From Bacillus sp. ZZV12-4809 (GTDB lineage Bacteria; Bacillota; Bacilli; Bacillales; Cytobacillaceae), in contig NZ_VCRN01000003.1 of NCBI RefSeq assembly GCF_009849585.1, positions 1 to 64,000 of the forward strand: a DNA stretch of 64,000 nt, in the 5' to 3' direction. A model generated the notes under the pieces. It was not told the DNA's origin. It saw only the letters and a program-made list of their open reading frames with translations, and made no database searches. Position numbers and translations under genes: made by a program. Shown one piece after another: positions 17,492 through 26,107 of the stretch (the first letter of the stretch is position 1; each line of letters opens with the position of its first letter).

Positions 17492-17575
17492 TTGACAGTT
17501 TTCGAATCGATCATGATGATGATTTCTTTTTCCAGTCTGATCATTGCTGTCATGACTTTTAACCATAAAAAATAG
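17492..17575 (+). CDS. Holin-like type I toxin peptide (Hol_Tox type)
   Basis: A 27-residue hydrophobic peptide with a single membrane helix (about 7-22, MMMISFSSLIIAVMTF) between MTVFES and a Lys-rich tail. This MTVFE...MISF..LIIA.MTF pattern is that of the small putative holin-like toxins of Bacilli and Lactobacilli, which depolarise membranes and are paired with antisense RNA. TTG start at 17492, six bases after AAAGGGGGTGATG. Promoter with a LexA box upstream; a convergent antisense RNA overlaps its stop codon. Confidence 0.75.
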   Translation: MTVFESIMMMISFSSLIIAVMTFNHKK

Positions 17576-17706
17576 ACCTCCCTTGATCTGACAATTGAGG
17601 GAGAGGTCTATGTCATAGACATGCCGATCCCCTAAGGGAACGACTATTGCGAATGACCGTGGGTGCGGCAACACCTGCGGTCGTTTTTTATTCATATTCT
17701 TAATTC
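17564..17706 (-). ncRNA. Predicted antisense RNA antitoxin
   Basis: The minus strand carries an intrinsic terminator whose stem (17573-17610; TAGACCTC pairs with GAGGTCTA) is followed on that strand by six T residues at 17572-17567. The RNA would thus end inside the toxin stop-codon region. A weak promoter (TTTCCG, 17 bp, TATGAT at 17718-17713) gives a start near 17706. The RNA would be complementary to the whole toxin 3' untranslated region, the arrangement of txpA/ratA and bsrG/SR4. The 5' end is less certain than the 3' end. Confidence 0.55.
17655..17690 (+). terminator. Terminator of the toxin mRNA
   Basis: An 11-bp stem GACCGTGGGTG / CACCTGCGGTC (G-T pairs allowed) is followed by GTTTTTT. 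It lies within the region complementary to the antitoxin RNA. Confidence 0.8.
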
Positions 17707-17853
17707 AAGGATATCATATATGTCTTAGAAAGTCACGGAAATAAGCCTGTCGCATGATCACTTATAGTATATGCCGATCTCGGCAAAAAATCCATAATGA
17801 TCCTTAGCCTGGTGTGAAATACTAAAATGGCATCGATATAAGGAGGAACTGAT

Positions 17854-17979
17854 ATGACAAAGCGCAATATTAAGACTAAATCAGGATTGCAGAGTACGAA
17901 GAAAAGCATTAATGAAATGGAGTTCTCCAAAGAGCTTGGGCCAGAAAGCAAAAACGCAAAAAAGACAAGGCCTGACTGA
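17854..17979 (+). CDS. Small basic protein, possibly spore-associated
   Basis: A 41-residue Lys-rich hydrophilic protein (MTKRNIKTKS start; EMEFSKELGP in the middle) with a perfect AAGGAGGAA ribosome site. The EFSKEL stretch and composition resemble small acid-soluble spore proteins of Bacilli, but I cannot assign a family. Closed by a terminator at 18006. Confidence 0.6.
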   Translation: MTKRNIKTKSGLQSTKKSINEMEFSKELGPESKNAKKTRPD

Positions 17980-18005
17980 TGTTGGAAATAAAAAATTAAC
18001 CATGA

Positions 18006-18035
18006 TGGGGCAGACTAAAACTGTCCCATTTTTTT
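18006..18035 (+). terminator. Intrinsic terminator
   Basis: The stem TGGGGCAG / CTGTCCCA is followed by seven T residues. Confidence 0.85.
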
Positions 18036-18048
18036 ATGGAGCAGTCGT

Positions 18049-18828
18049 ATGGAAAGGACGATCCATTTGCCGGTATTGACTTTAGAGGATACAAAAATTT
18101 TTTATGAAACGATGGGCAAAGGTGTGCCGATTATCTTTATACATCCCCCTGCTATGGGAAGAAAGGTATTTTATTATCAAGGCCTGCTTGCTGAGCACTT
18201 TCAGGTTATTTTTCCTGATCTGAGCGGAAACGGAGATACCATTGGGCCAGAGAAAACAGTAACTATTAAAGGATATGCTGAAGAGATAAAAGCTGTATTA
18301 GACCACTTGGATATTGAAAAAGCTGTTATTCTGGGCTATTCATCAGGCGGTATAATTGCTCAGGAGTTTGCCCTTTCATATCCGGAAAGGACACTTGGAG
18401 TTATTCTCTCAGGAGGGTTTCCTGAGGTGTTATCCGAAACCTTCAGATATGAGCATATTCTGGGCATGTACTTTGTGAAGCACTTCCCGGGTTTCCTGAG
18501 GTATGTAATAGCATCGAGCCATACAAATGATAAAAAGGTCAGAGACGAGATTCTGGAACATATGAAAAAGGCAAATCACACCATGTGGTTTCAATTTTAT
18601 AATCGATCACTCCACTATTCCTGCACTGACCGCCTGAGGGATTTACATGTTCCGCTTCTCCTGATTTATGGCTCAAGAGACTTTGTTAATCAGCATATTA
18701 GAAGCTATAGAAGATATGTCAGCTTTCAGGCGGCCATAATAAAAGGCGTTTCCCATCAGGTGCCAACTAAAAAGTGGAAGCTATTCAATCAGGTTGTAAC
18801 TGGTTTTGTACTGCAGCAATTTAAATAA
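18049..18828 (+). CDS. Alpha/beta hydrolase
   Basis: A 259-residue single-domain hydrolase. It shows the oxyanion region FIHPPAMG (about 31-38), the strand/loop FPDLSGNG, the nucleophile elbow GYSSGG (Ser near 101), an acid on the DLHVPLLLIYGSRD strand, and a C-terminal His in KGVSHQVP. The substrate is unknown; esterase, lactonase or haloperoxidase-like roles are all possible. The start ATG 18049 has GGAG nine bases upstream. Confidence 0.85.
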   Translation: MERTIHLPVLTLEDTKIFYETMGKGVPIIFIHPPAMGRKVFYYQGLLAEHFQVIFPDLSGNGDTIGPEKTVTIKGYAEEIKAVLDHLDIEKAVILGYSSGGIIAQEFALSYPERTLGVILSGGFPEVLSETFRYEHILGMYFVKHFPGFLRYVIASSHTNDKKVRDEILEHMKKANHTMWFQFYNRSLHYSCTDRLRDLHVPLLLIYGSRDFVNQHIRSYRRYVSFQAAIIKGVSHQVPTKKWKLFNQVVTGFVLQQFK

Positions 18829-18830
18829 AG

Positions 18831-18865
18831 AAATCCGTATCGTCATTGAACGATACGGATTTTTT
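18831..18865. terminator. Bidirectional terminator
   Basis: A perfect 13-bp stem (AAATCCGTATCGT and complement) separates the convergent hydrolase and MFS genes. Confidence 0.9.
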
Positions 18866-20124
18866 CAGGTATCATTTGCGTCAGGTTTGATCGCGATAAT
18901 GGCTGCAAGGGCGGCAAGAATAGTAACTCCGCTTAATATATAAAATAGCCCCCGATCCGAATGCTTTAACAGAATGGCAATGACCGGCGGCCCTCCTGCA
19001 ACCCCAATAAATCTCATTGAACTGTATAGCGAAGTAATGGTGCCCCGTTCTTCTTTTGCTATTCCCTCCGTAATCAGTGCATCCAATGAAGGCAATGCTA
19101 CGCCAATGCCAACACCGGCAAACAGGAACATGCTGATCATGAACCACATATTATTTGAAAAGCTTAAGATCGCAGTTGCAGCTGCCACAAGCACTGAGCC
19201 CAGGAAAATGATCCACTTCATCAGTATTTTATTTTCTTTTATTTTTTTTCCTGTTAAATACGATGAAAGGCATAATGCGCCAAGCGGGACAGCCAGGAGA
19301 AGGCCTTTTTTAACATCTTTAATATCATATGTCTTTTCAAGCACATCAGATAAATAGAAAAGTATCCCGAAGAGAACAAACATGAGAATGGCGCCAATAA
19401 AAAAAATTGCGTAAAGCCATTTTCCATTGTTTTTAAAGGTATCCTTGATATTGCTCCAAAATTCCTTCAGCGGAATTGGCTCTTCTCTTTTATTGGGTGT
19501 CTTAACAAGAAAGAAAACCAGCAAAATTGAAATGGTACAAAAAACCGGAAATGAAAAAAACGGCAAATACCAAATAAACCCTGCCAGAAACGCCCCAAGA
19601 ATAGGGGATAGAACTTTTCCGAATGTATTGGAAGTTTCAATCTGGCCAAGGGAGCTGCTGACATCATCATCATTTTTAAACATATCCCCGACCAAAGGCA
19701 TAACAATTGGTGCCGCACCTGCAGCCCCCACACCCTGCAATGCCCTCCCGGCCAGTATAATCCAGTAGGCATCCGCCATTTTCCATGCTGCCCAACCCGA
19801 GATCAGCCCGCCAATTCCTGCAATCAGAAGACTTGGTATAATGACCTTTTTCCGGCCGATATGATCCGATAAAAAGCCTGCAATCGGGATCAATATAATG
19901 GCGACAATACTGTATACGGTAATGATCATGCTGGTTTGGAATGAAGTAATATTTAGTTTATTTTCCATCGCCGGCAGAACAGGAATCAGCATGGAATTCC
20001 CCAGCGTCATAACGAGAGGAATCGAAGAAAGAGAGAGAATGGCCCATTTTTGATTATGAGCATCATCACCGGACTTCTTTTTAGCTTTGGAATTTACAGA
20101 TTGTAAATTTTCAATGTGCTCCAT
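18865..20124 (-). CDS. MFS drug:H+ antiporter-type transporter
   Basis: A 419-residue, 12-helix major facilitator. The cytoplasmic loop GFLSDHIGRKK (about 85-95) is motif A, and GRALQGVGAAGAAPI (about 125-140) is the antiporter motif C of the drug-efflux DHA families. The N terminus carries a hydrophilic 25-residue extension. Substrate unknown. No regulator lies beside it. Confidence 0.85.
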   Translation of the reverse strand: MEHIENLQSVNSKAKKKSGDDAHNQKWAILSLSSIPLVMTLGNSMLIPVLPAMENKLNITSFQTSMIITVYSIVAIILIPIAGFLSDHIGRKKVIIPSLLIAGIGGLISGWAAWKMADAYWIILAGRALQGVGAAGAAPIVMPLVGDMFKNDDDVSSSLGQIETSNTFGKVLSPILGAFLAGFIWYLPFFSFPVFCTISILLVFFLVKTPNKREEPIPLKEFWSNIKDTFKNNGKWLYAIFFIGAILMFVLFGILFYLSDVLEKTYDIKDVKKGLLLAVPLGALCLSSYLTGKKIKENKILMKWIIFLGSVLVAAATAILSFSNNMWFMISMFLFAGVGIGVALPSLDALITEGIAKEERGTITSLYSSMRFIGVAGGPPVIAILLKHSDRGLFYILSGVTILAALAAIIAIKPDANDT

Positions 20125-20305
20125 ATTTCCGACCTGCCTTTTCGTTAATCAAACTAGTCTTAATATGGGCTAATTGGAGGAAAACTAACTAGAAAAAGCT
20201 CTGTCTTTTTATGGGAAAATTCAATTTCTGGAAGAATATGTTTCGAATTGCTAAATAGAATGCGTTAAAATATTTAGAAAAGAGAAATCTGGTGAGGGGG
20301 ATTAT

Positions 20306-20938
20306 GTGAAGGAGATTATCGCCTTAAGCATAGGAAAGCCAAAAAAGCACAGCTGGAAAAACAAAGAGGAAATCTCGGGAATTGGCAAAGAGAGAATAAA
20401 CAGTGTGTTTTTAACGAAGGAAGGTTTTCAGGGGGATGGAGTGGCTAATACTGCGTTTCATGGCGGCCTGGACCGTGCAGTTTGCCTATACCCTTACGAA
20501 CATTACGGGAAGTGGGAAAAAGAATTTAAAAAGACATTCTCACCGCCTTCATTTGGTGAAAATATTTGTGCAGGGAACATGCTGGAAAAGGATGTTTTTA
20601 TAGGTGACACGTTTTCACTGGGAGAATCTTTCATCCAAATAACACAGGGGCGTATCCCGTGCTCCACATTATCAAAGCATAACAGGGAAGACCGGCTTTT
20701 AGGCAGAATTGTTGAAACCTGCTTCACAGGCTACTTTTTCAGAGTGCTGAAAGAAGGAACTGTAACAGCAGACAGCGTCCTTAAGCTCGTGGACAGAAAG
20801 CAGGAAAAGGTATCGGTTCTGCAAGGGAATTTTATCATGTTCCATGACCGCAAAAACCGTAATGCAATTGAAGAATTGCTGAGGATTGAGGAGCTTGCAG
20901 ATGTCTGGAGGGAAAAGCTGGAAAAAGATTTAGTTTAA
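20306..20938 (+). CDS. MOSC domain protein (YiiM-like)
   Basis: MOSC domains bind sulfur or molybdenum-cofactor-related ligands. The 210-residue protein has GDGVANTAFHGGLDRAV (about 48-64), the FGENI motif and the family cysteine in GRIPCSTLSKHN. The C-terminal tail (about 165-205) resembles the 3-alpha extension of YiiM-type proteins, which act in detoxifying N-hydroxylated compounds. The start is GTG 20306 behind GGTGAGGGGG; the ATG two bases earlier stops immediately. Confidence 0.85.
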   Translation: MKEIIALSIGKPKKHSWKNKEEISGIGKERINSVFLTKEGFQGDGVANTAFHGGLDRAVCLYPYEHYGKWEKEFKKTFSPPSFGENICAGNMLEKDVFIGDTFSLGESFIQITQGRIPCSTLSKHNREDRLLGRIVETCFTGYFFRVLKEGTVTADSVLKLVDRKQEKVSVLQGNFIMFHDRKNRNAIEELLRIEELADVWREKLEKDLV

Positions 20939-20955
20939 AAAAATAAAAAACACTC

Positions 20956-20987
20956 TTGACATTTTTCATTTATCGGAATAGTATAAT
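20956..20987 (+). promoter_or_regulatory. Promoter of the trp operon
   Basis: TTGACA (20956-20961) and TATAAT (20982-20987) are both perfect but 20 bp apart, longer than the 17-bp ideal, which could limit basal activity. Transcription would enter the first T-box a few bases later. Confidence 0.6.
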
Positions 20988-20994
20988 AAGCAAT

Positions 20995-21270
20995 ATATCG
21001 ATTGGCAATGACAAAGAGTAGTAACTGCTGGTGAAGCTAAAGAGAGCTGATGGTTGGTGGAAATCAGTGTGGAAGTGGCAGTGAATGGACTTTCGAGCCT
21101 CCAAACCGAACCTTTTAAGCAGTAGGCTTTGGCGAACGGTCTCATCGTTACAAGAGACAGATATTCAGGCGATCTTCGCTTTGATATCTGTTTAAGTGAG
21201 CTGATTGATTCAGCTAATGAAGGTGGCACCACGGGTCTCTCGTCCTTTTTTGACGGGAGGCCCTTTTTTA
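20995..21270 (+). ncRNA. T-box leader 1 (tRNA-Trp)
   Basis: The leader has the T-box sequence AAGGTGGCACCACG (21221 region), a specifier-loop TGG tryptophan codon at 21086-21088 in the context GAATGGACTT, and a terminator (GGGTCTCTCGTC 21233-21244 with GACGGGAGGCCC 21252-21263, then T7). Uncharged tRNA-Trp should stabilise the antiterminator and let transcription pass. Confidence 0.9.
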
Positions 21271-21404
21271 TTTAGCTTAGGAAATGTACAGAATTTTCGC
21301 ATCATGATAACCTGTCCAGTGCAAGCAGCCTGCTTCCTCAAGGGCTGGGGTGGGCAAGGCGCTTCCGCTTTATTTAAAAGCTTTAATACTTTAAATCGCT
21401 GAGC

Positions 21405-21668
21405 AAGAGGAGTAGAATGATTGGAATCCGTCCAAGAGAGCCGGGAATGGTGAGAGCCCGGTACGGAAAGTCATTCGAATGGACTTGCGAGAGGCTTCCC
21501 GAAAGATAGTAGGGAAGCACGGGTTTCCGCCGTTAAAAGGATAGGGTATCGATATTTTTTCCGTACCCGAAAAAGGGAGCAGCATTTTGCTCTGAAAAGA
21601 GGTGGCACCACGTTCACAAGACACGTCCTCTATACCCACAGCTACTGTGTGTATAGAGGGCTTTTTTA
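21405..21668 (+). ncRNA. T-box leader 2 (tRNA-Trp)
   Basis: A second full T-box follows the first with no gene in between. The specifier TGG is at 21480-21482, again in GAATGGACTT; the T-box GGTGGCACCACG is at 21601-21612; the terminator stem CCTCTATAC / GTATAGAGG (21627-21659) is followed by a T run. Two leaders in series make read-through depend on two independent tRNA-Trp readings. Similar tandem trp T-boxes are known in the B. cereus group. Confidence 0.9.
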
Positions 21669-21701
21669 TTTTCTTTAAAGAACTGGAGGAAAGATAAATT
21701 G

Positions 21702-23093
21702 ATGCCAAAATTGGATGAAACGTATATTATCGAAGAACTCGAGGGTGACACATTAACACCCATTTCCATCTATCAGAGAATGAGCGGAAGAAAGAAATTC
21801 CTGTTAGAAAGCTCGCTAAAGCATGAAAAATCGGGAAGGTATTCCTTTATTGGCGCAGATCCTGTGATGGAACTAAAAGGGGAAGAGGCCAGGACATTAG
21901 TTTCTGCCGGAGGAAAAACAGATGTATATTCTGAAAAGCCGCTCGATGTTGTTAGAAGACTGATGCCTGAGCAAAAACCTCACCCGTTTGAAAGCTTCCC
22001 ATTCTGTGGAGGAGCTGTTGGATACGCAGGATATGATGTCATCAGGCAATACGAAAATATTGGAATGATACCTCATGATGAGCTGAATGTACCAGATGTA
22101 CACCTTATGTTTTTTGAGGAAGTGGCTGTTTTTGATCATCTGGAGCAAAAGGTATATCTCGTTGCCATGCCTTTGATGGCAGGAACCGATGAATCCAAGC
22201 TTCGTGAAAGATTACAGAAGAGAAAGGATGAAATACAGAAGGGGACCGTGGCAATTGAACCGGAAGCAGCATCACTGTCAGCTTTTAAAGCTTCGATATC
22301 TAAAGAAGACTTTATTGAAAAAGTAAATAAAGCCAAGTCCTATATTGAAGAGGGTGACATCTTCCAGGTGGTGCTTTCTCAGCGGTTAAAAGCAGAACTA
22401 ACTGGTGATCCTTTCGCATTTTACCGAAAATTGCGGGTGCAAAATCCCTCCCCCTACATGTACTATCTTGATTTTGAAGAATATGCGGTGGCAGGGGCAT
22501 CACCGGAAAGTCTTATAAAAGCTGCAGGAAACAAAGTAATCACCAACCCTATAGCAGGAACAAGGCCAAGAGGCAAGACAGATGACGAAGACCTGCAGCT
22601 TGAAAAGGAACTGATAGAAGATGAAAAGGAGCTCGCAGAACACAGAATGCTGCTCGATCTGGGGAGAAATGATCTGGGCCGTGTCTGCGAATTTGGAACA
22701 GTCACTATAGAAAAAAATATGGTAATTGAGAGATATAAGCATGTCATGCACCTTGTATCCGAAGTGGGCGGCAGGCTAAAATCTCCACACACAGCGATTG
22801 ATGCCTTAATAGCATGTCTGCCTGCTGGAACAGTTTCAGGTGCTCCAAAAATTAGAGCAATGGAAATCATCAATGAACTTGAAACAATGAAAAGAGGAAT
22901 TTATTCAGGTGCAGTCGGCTATTTTTCCGGGAACGGCAATATGGATTTTGCCCTGGCAATCAGGACAATGGTGATTAAAGATGGCTATGCCTATATACAA
23001 GCCGGTGCGGGCATCGTGCATGATTCTATTCCTGAAAAAGAGTACGAAGAAACACTTCATAAATTAAAAGCATTTTTGGAGGACAAAAAATGA
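21702..23093 (+). CDS. trpE: Anthranilate synthase component I
   Basis: Converts chorismate and ammonia to anthranilate, the first committed step of tryptophan synthesis. The 463-residue protein has the chorismate-binding domain with NPIAGTRPRGK, AGASPESL, LDLGRNDLGRV and SGAPKIRAMEI motifs, and an N-terminal region carrying the tryptophan feedback site (LLESSL). I prefer ATG 21702; TTG at 21699 is also in frame and has slightly better spacing from AGGAGG. Its end overlaps trpG by four bases. Confidence 0.96.
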   Translation: MPKLDETYIIEELEGDTLTPISIYQRMSGRKKFLLESSLKHEKSGRYSFIGADPVMELKGEEARTLVSAGGKTDVYSEKPLDVVRRLMPEQKPHPFESFPFCGGAVGYAGYDVIRQYENIGMIPHDELNVPDVHLMFFEEVAVFDHLEQKVYLVAMPLMAGTDESKLRERLQKRKDEIQKGTVAIEPEAASLSAFKASISKEDFIEKVNKAKSYIEEGDIFQVVLSQRLKAELTGDPFAFYRKLRVQNPSPYMYYLDFEEYAVAGASPESLIKAAGNKVITNPIAGTRPRGKTDDEDLQLEKELIEDEKELAEHRMLLDLGRNDLGRVCEFGTVTIEKNMVIERYKHVMHLVSEVGGRLKSPHTAIDALIACLPAGTVSGAPKIRAMEIINELETMKRGIYSGAVGYFSGNGNMDFALAIRTMVIKDGYAYIQAGAGIVHDSIPEKEYEETLHKLKAFLEDKK

Positions 23094-23701
23094 TTCTGCT
23101 GATTGATAATTATGATTCATTTACATTTAATCTTTATCAGTATCTTGGTGAACTGGGTCAGGAAATTAAAGTTGTAAGGAATGATCAAATAACAATCGAT
23201 GAAATTGAAAAACTGAATCCCGATGCAATTGTTCTTTCCCCCGGACCGGGAAGGCCAGAAAAAGCGGGAGTGATTGTGGAAGTTATTCAGCAATATTACA
23301 GGAAGCTTCCTATCCTGGGTATTTGCCTGGGCCATCAAGCTATCGGCTATGCCTTTGGTGCAAGAATTGAAAAAGCAAGGAAAATCATGCATGGTAAGGT
23401 GTCTAAACTTAAGCATAATGGATCTCAGCTATTCCAATACATGCCGCAGCCAATCAGCATTATGCGCTATCACTCCTTAATTATTCAGTCGGGAACTTTG
23501 CCTGTCAGCTTTAAGGTTTTGGCCAGATCGATGGATGACAATGAAATTATGGCTATCAAGCATGAAGACTACCCTTTATACGGTTTGCAATTCCATCCGG
23601 AGTCTGTGGGAACAGACCTTGGAAAAAAGATATTGGAAAACTTTTTACAAACAATCGGGAGGGACAAAAAGAGTGAAAACAATACTGCAGAGGTTATCTG
23701 A
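23090..23701 (+). CDS. trpG: Anthranilate/aminodeoxychorismate synthase glutaminase subunit
   Basis: Glutamine amidotransferase that supplies ammonia to TrpE. The class I triad is present: Cys in GICLGHQ (about residue 80), His and Glu in FHPES near the end. The 203 residues are full length. In B. subtilis this gene lies in the folate operon and serves both pathways; here it is inside the trp operon, coupled to trpE by an ATGA overlap. Whether it also serves folate synthesis cannot be told. Confidence 0.94.
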   Translation: MILLIDNYDSFTFNLYQYLGELGQEIKVVRNDQITIDEIEKLNPDAIVLSPGPGRPEKAGVIVEVIQQYYRKLPILGICLGHQAIGYAFGARIEKARKIMHGKVSKLKHNGSQLFQYMPQPISIMRYHSLIIQSGTLPVSFKVLARSMDDNEIMAIKHEDYPLYGLQFHPESVGTDLGKKILENFLQTIGRDKKSENNTAEVI

Positions 23702-24698
23702 TCGGGAGTCACTAACAGAAGCAGAAATGAAGGAAGCGATGGATAATTTATTTGCCCATGATGTGACGGACAGTGAGATTGCGGCATTTATGGTAAGCCT
23801 TAAAACAAAAGGGGAAACAGTTGAAGAAATTGCAGGCATTGTAAAAGCCATGAGGGATAAATCTCTTTCATTTAGAAAGAAAATTCCTAATGTTTTGGAT
23901 AATTGCGGTACGGGAGGGGATGGTTCATGCAGTTTTAATATCAGTTCCACTTCTGCCTTTGTAATTGCAGGTGCCGGTATTCCAGTTGCCAAGCACGGAA
24001 ACCGGAGTGTATCCAGCAAAACAGGCAGTGCCGATGTTTTGGAGCATTTGGGGATAAATTTAAATCACCCGCCAGAGCGCACGGAGGAGATTTTGGAGGA
24101 AATCGGGATTGCGTTTCTTTTCGCCCCTCATGTGCATCCGAATATTAAAAGGATCATGAAAGTGCGCAAGGATTTAAGGATACCGACAACCTTCAATCTA
24201 ATTGGGCCATTAACCAATCCGGTTGAACTTGACAATCAGCTTCTGGGCATCTACCGGAGAGATTATATTGAAATGTTTGCAGAAGTGTTAAGAGCTTTGG
24301 GAAGAAAACGGGCAGTTGTTTTAAATGGTGCAGGGTTCATGGATGAGGCATCCTTGCAGGGGGAAAATCACCTGGCCATCCTTCAAAACGGCATAGTAAC
24401 AAAAAAGGTTCTCCACCCTGAGGAAGTAGGCTTATCAGTCTGCAGCAATGACGAAATCAAAGGAGGAGATTCCAGGGAGAATGCGGAAATCCTTCTGAGT
24501 GTCCTGAAGGGAGAAAAAGGTGCAAGAAGAGATACGGTCCTTCTGAATGCCGGGATTGGCATCTTTACAGGCGGCAGGGCTGAAACCATTCAAGAGGGAA
24601 TCCATTTAGCCAAAGAAAGCATTGATTCGGGAGCTGCATTACAGAAGCTTCATCAGTTAATTGAAGCAAGTAAAAGTGTCCAAAAAGAGGTGATATAA
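23673..24698 (+). CDS. trpD: Anthranilate phosphoribosyltransferase
   Basis: Joins anthranilate to PRPP. The protein has the DNCGTGGDGSCSFNISS loop (PRPP/Mg binding), KHGNRSVSSKTGSADVLE and NLIGPLTNP. The GTG at 23673 behind CGGGAGGGA gives 341 residues, the normal TrpD length; the open frame extends further upstream but only as a shadow of trpG. It overlaps trpG by 29 bases. Confidence 0.95.
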   Translation: MKTILQRLSDRESLTEAEMKEAMDNLFAHDVTDSEIAAFMVSLKTKGETVEEIAGIVKAMRDKSLSFRKKIPNVLDNCGTGGDGSCSFNISSTSAFVIAGAGIPVAKHGNRSVSSKTGSADVLEHLGINLNHPPERTEEILEEIGIAFLFAPHVHPNIKRIMKVRKDLRIPTTFNLIGPLTNPVELDNQLLGIYRRDYIEMFAEVLRALGRKRAVVLNGAGFMDEASLQGENHLAILQNGIVTKKVLHPEEVGLSVCSNDEIKGGDSRENAEILLSVLKGEKGARRDTVLLNAGIGIFTGGRAETIQEGIHLAKESIDSGAALQKLHQLIEASKSVQKEVI

Positions 24699-25487
24699 GT
24701 GGGAACAATTTTAGATCAAATACTGGCTGAAAAAAGAAAAGAAGTCATCGAGCTGAAACAGGAGGTAATCGAGGCTGCAGAATCCGCTGGAAAACGCTCA
24801 TTTATAAAAAGGCTTGAGTTAGGGAACGACCTTGCTGTGATTGCCGAATTCAAAAGAGCCTCACCATCCAAAGGTGATATAAATACCGGGCAAAACCCCG
24901 CGGATCAGGCATTATTTTATAAAAAATATGGCGCAGATGCGATTTCCGTTCTGACAGACAACAGATTTTTTAAAGGCAGCTTTAATGATCTGTCTGCTGT
25001 TAGAGAGACAGTTGACCTGCCGATCCTCTGCAAAGACTTTATTGTGGATGAGGTGCAGATATTAAAGGCAAAAGAAACCGGGGCAAACCTGATTTTGCTA
25101 ATTGCTGCTGCCATGGATGCAGAACGGCTTCAGGAGCTTTTCGATTTTGCTGAAGGTGAAGGACTCGAGGTATTAATGGAGGTTCATAATGCAGAAGAAT
25201 TGGAAATAGCTCTTAGAACTGGTGCACAGCTGATCGGAGTCAACAACCGGAATTTAAAAACGTTCGAAGTAGACCTGGGGGTGACAGAAAGGCTTGCCCC
25301 TCTTATAAAGAAGGCGGGAAGATTCCTGGTCAGTGAAAGCGGGATTAAGTCTGAAGACGATGTCCGGCGTGTCATTGCAGCTGGGGCCAACGCCATTCTT
25401 GTCGGAGAAGCATTCATGCAGGCAGATAATCTGGAAGGGCTTTTGAAGGCCATGAAGATCCCTTTGCAGGGGGCTGTCAGACAATGA
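24699..25487 (+). CDS. trpC: Indole-3-glycerol phosphate synthase
   Basis: Closes the indole ring from CdRP. A 262-residue TIM barrel with EFKRASPSKGDI (about 49-60), the catalytic Lys in LCKDFIVDE, GVNNRNLKTF, and SESGIKSEDDV phosphate-binding end. GTG start immediately after the trpD stop, with AAAGAGGTGAT upstream. Overlaps trpF by four bases. Confidence 0.96.
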   Translation: MGTILDQILAEKRKEVIELKQEVIEAAESAGKRSFIKRLELGNDLAVIAEFKRASPSKGDINTGQNPADQALFYKKYGADAISVLTDNRFFKGSFNDLSAVRETVDLPILCKDFIVDEVQILKAKETGANLILLIAAAMDAERLQELFDFAEGEGLEVLMEVHNAEELEIALRTGAQLIGVNNRNLKTFEVDLGVTERLAPLIKKAGRFLVSESGIKSEDDVRRVIAAGANAILVGEAFMQADNLEGLLKAMKIPLQGAVRQ

Positions 25488-26107
25488 GGGTGAAGATTTG
25501 CGGAATCAGGGATATAAGCACGGCACTTTCCGCTGTTGAAAACGGTGTGGATGCCCTGGGATTTGTTTTTGCTGAAAGCAAAAGAAAAATTAGACCTGAG
25601 ACAGCGGGAGAGATAATCAGAAAACTTCCAGGAGAAGTATTAAAAGTCGGAGTATTTGTAAATGAGACGAAAGCGGCAATTGAAGAAATAGCAAAAATTT
25701 CAGGGATCAATGTCATTCAGCTTCATGGAGATGAACCGCCGGAATTTTGCAGCTCATTCTCCTTGCCGGTTATAAAAGCTTTGAGCATTGGTTCCCCGGA
25801 TGATCTATCTCAACTGGATGAATATTCATGTGAATATGTACTTCTTGATAGTCCGAAAGGGAAGTATCGGGGGGGCAACGGGGTACCGTTTGATTGGTCA
25901 CTCCTAAACAGATATTCAATGAATGATAAGAAAATCATCCTCGCAGGAGGGCTCAAGCCGGAAAATGTGGCCGAAGGAATAACAGCAGCCAATCCTTATA
26001 TGGTTGATGTAAGCAGCGGGGTTGAAACTGAAGGTAAAAAAGATCTGGAGAAAATAAAAAGATTCATAGATAATGCGAAACGTATGGAGAGGGAGGAAGT
26101 AAAATGA
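25484..26107 (+). CDS. trpF: Phosphoribosylanthranilate isomerase
   Basis: Isomerises PRA to CdRP. It is a 207-residue TIM barrel with catalytic Cys in VKICGI at the N terminus, [27 protein letters not shown], and the terminal phosphate site AGGL..NV and VDVSSGVE. Coupled by four-base overlaps to trpC and trpB. Confidence 0.95.
   Translation: MRVKICGIRDISTALSAVENGVDALGFVFAESKRKIRPETAGEIIRKLPGEVLKVGVFVNETKAAIEEIAKISGINVIQLHGDEPPEFCSSFSLPVIKALSIGSPDDLSQLDEYSCEYVLLDSPKGKYRGGNGVPFDWSLLNRYSMNDKKIILAGGLKPENVAEGITAANPYMVDVSSGVETEGKKDLEKIKRFIDNAKRMEREEVK

Noticed and set aside
17447-17695. 82-codon minus-strand frame over the toxin region
   Set aside because: It is the antisense of the toxin gene and its hairpins; codons are imposed by structured RNA, and there is no ribosome site.
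21417-21509. 30-codon frame with GAGGAG inside T-box 2, including the TGG specifier in frame
   Set aside because: Its sequence is that of T-box stem I; the in-frame Trp codon is best explained by the specifier loop, not a leader peptide.
22463-22873. 136-codon minus-strand frame
   Set aside because: Shadow of trpE, Ser-rich, no ribosome site.
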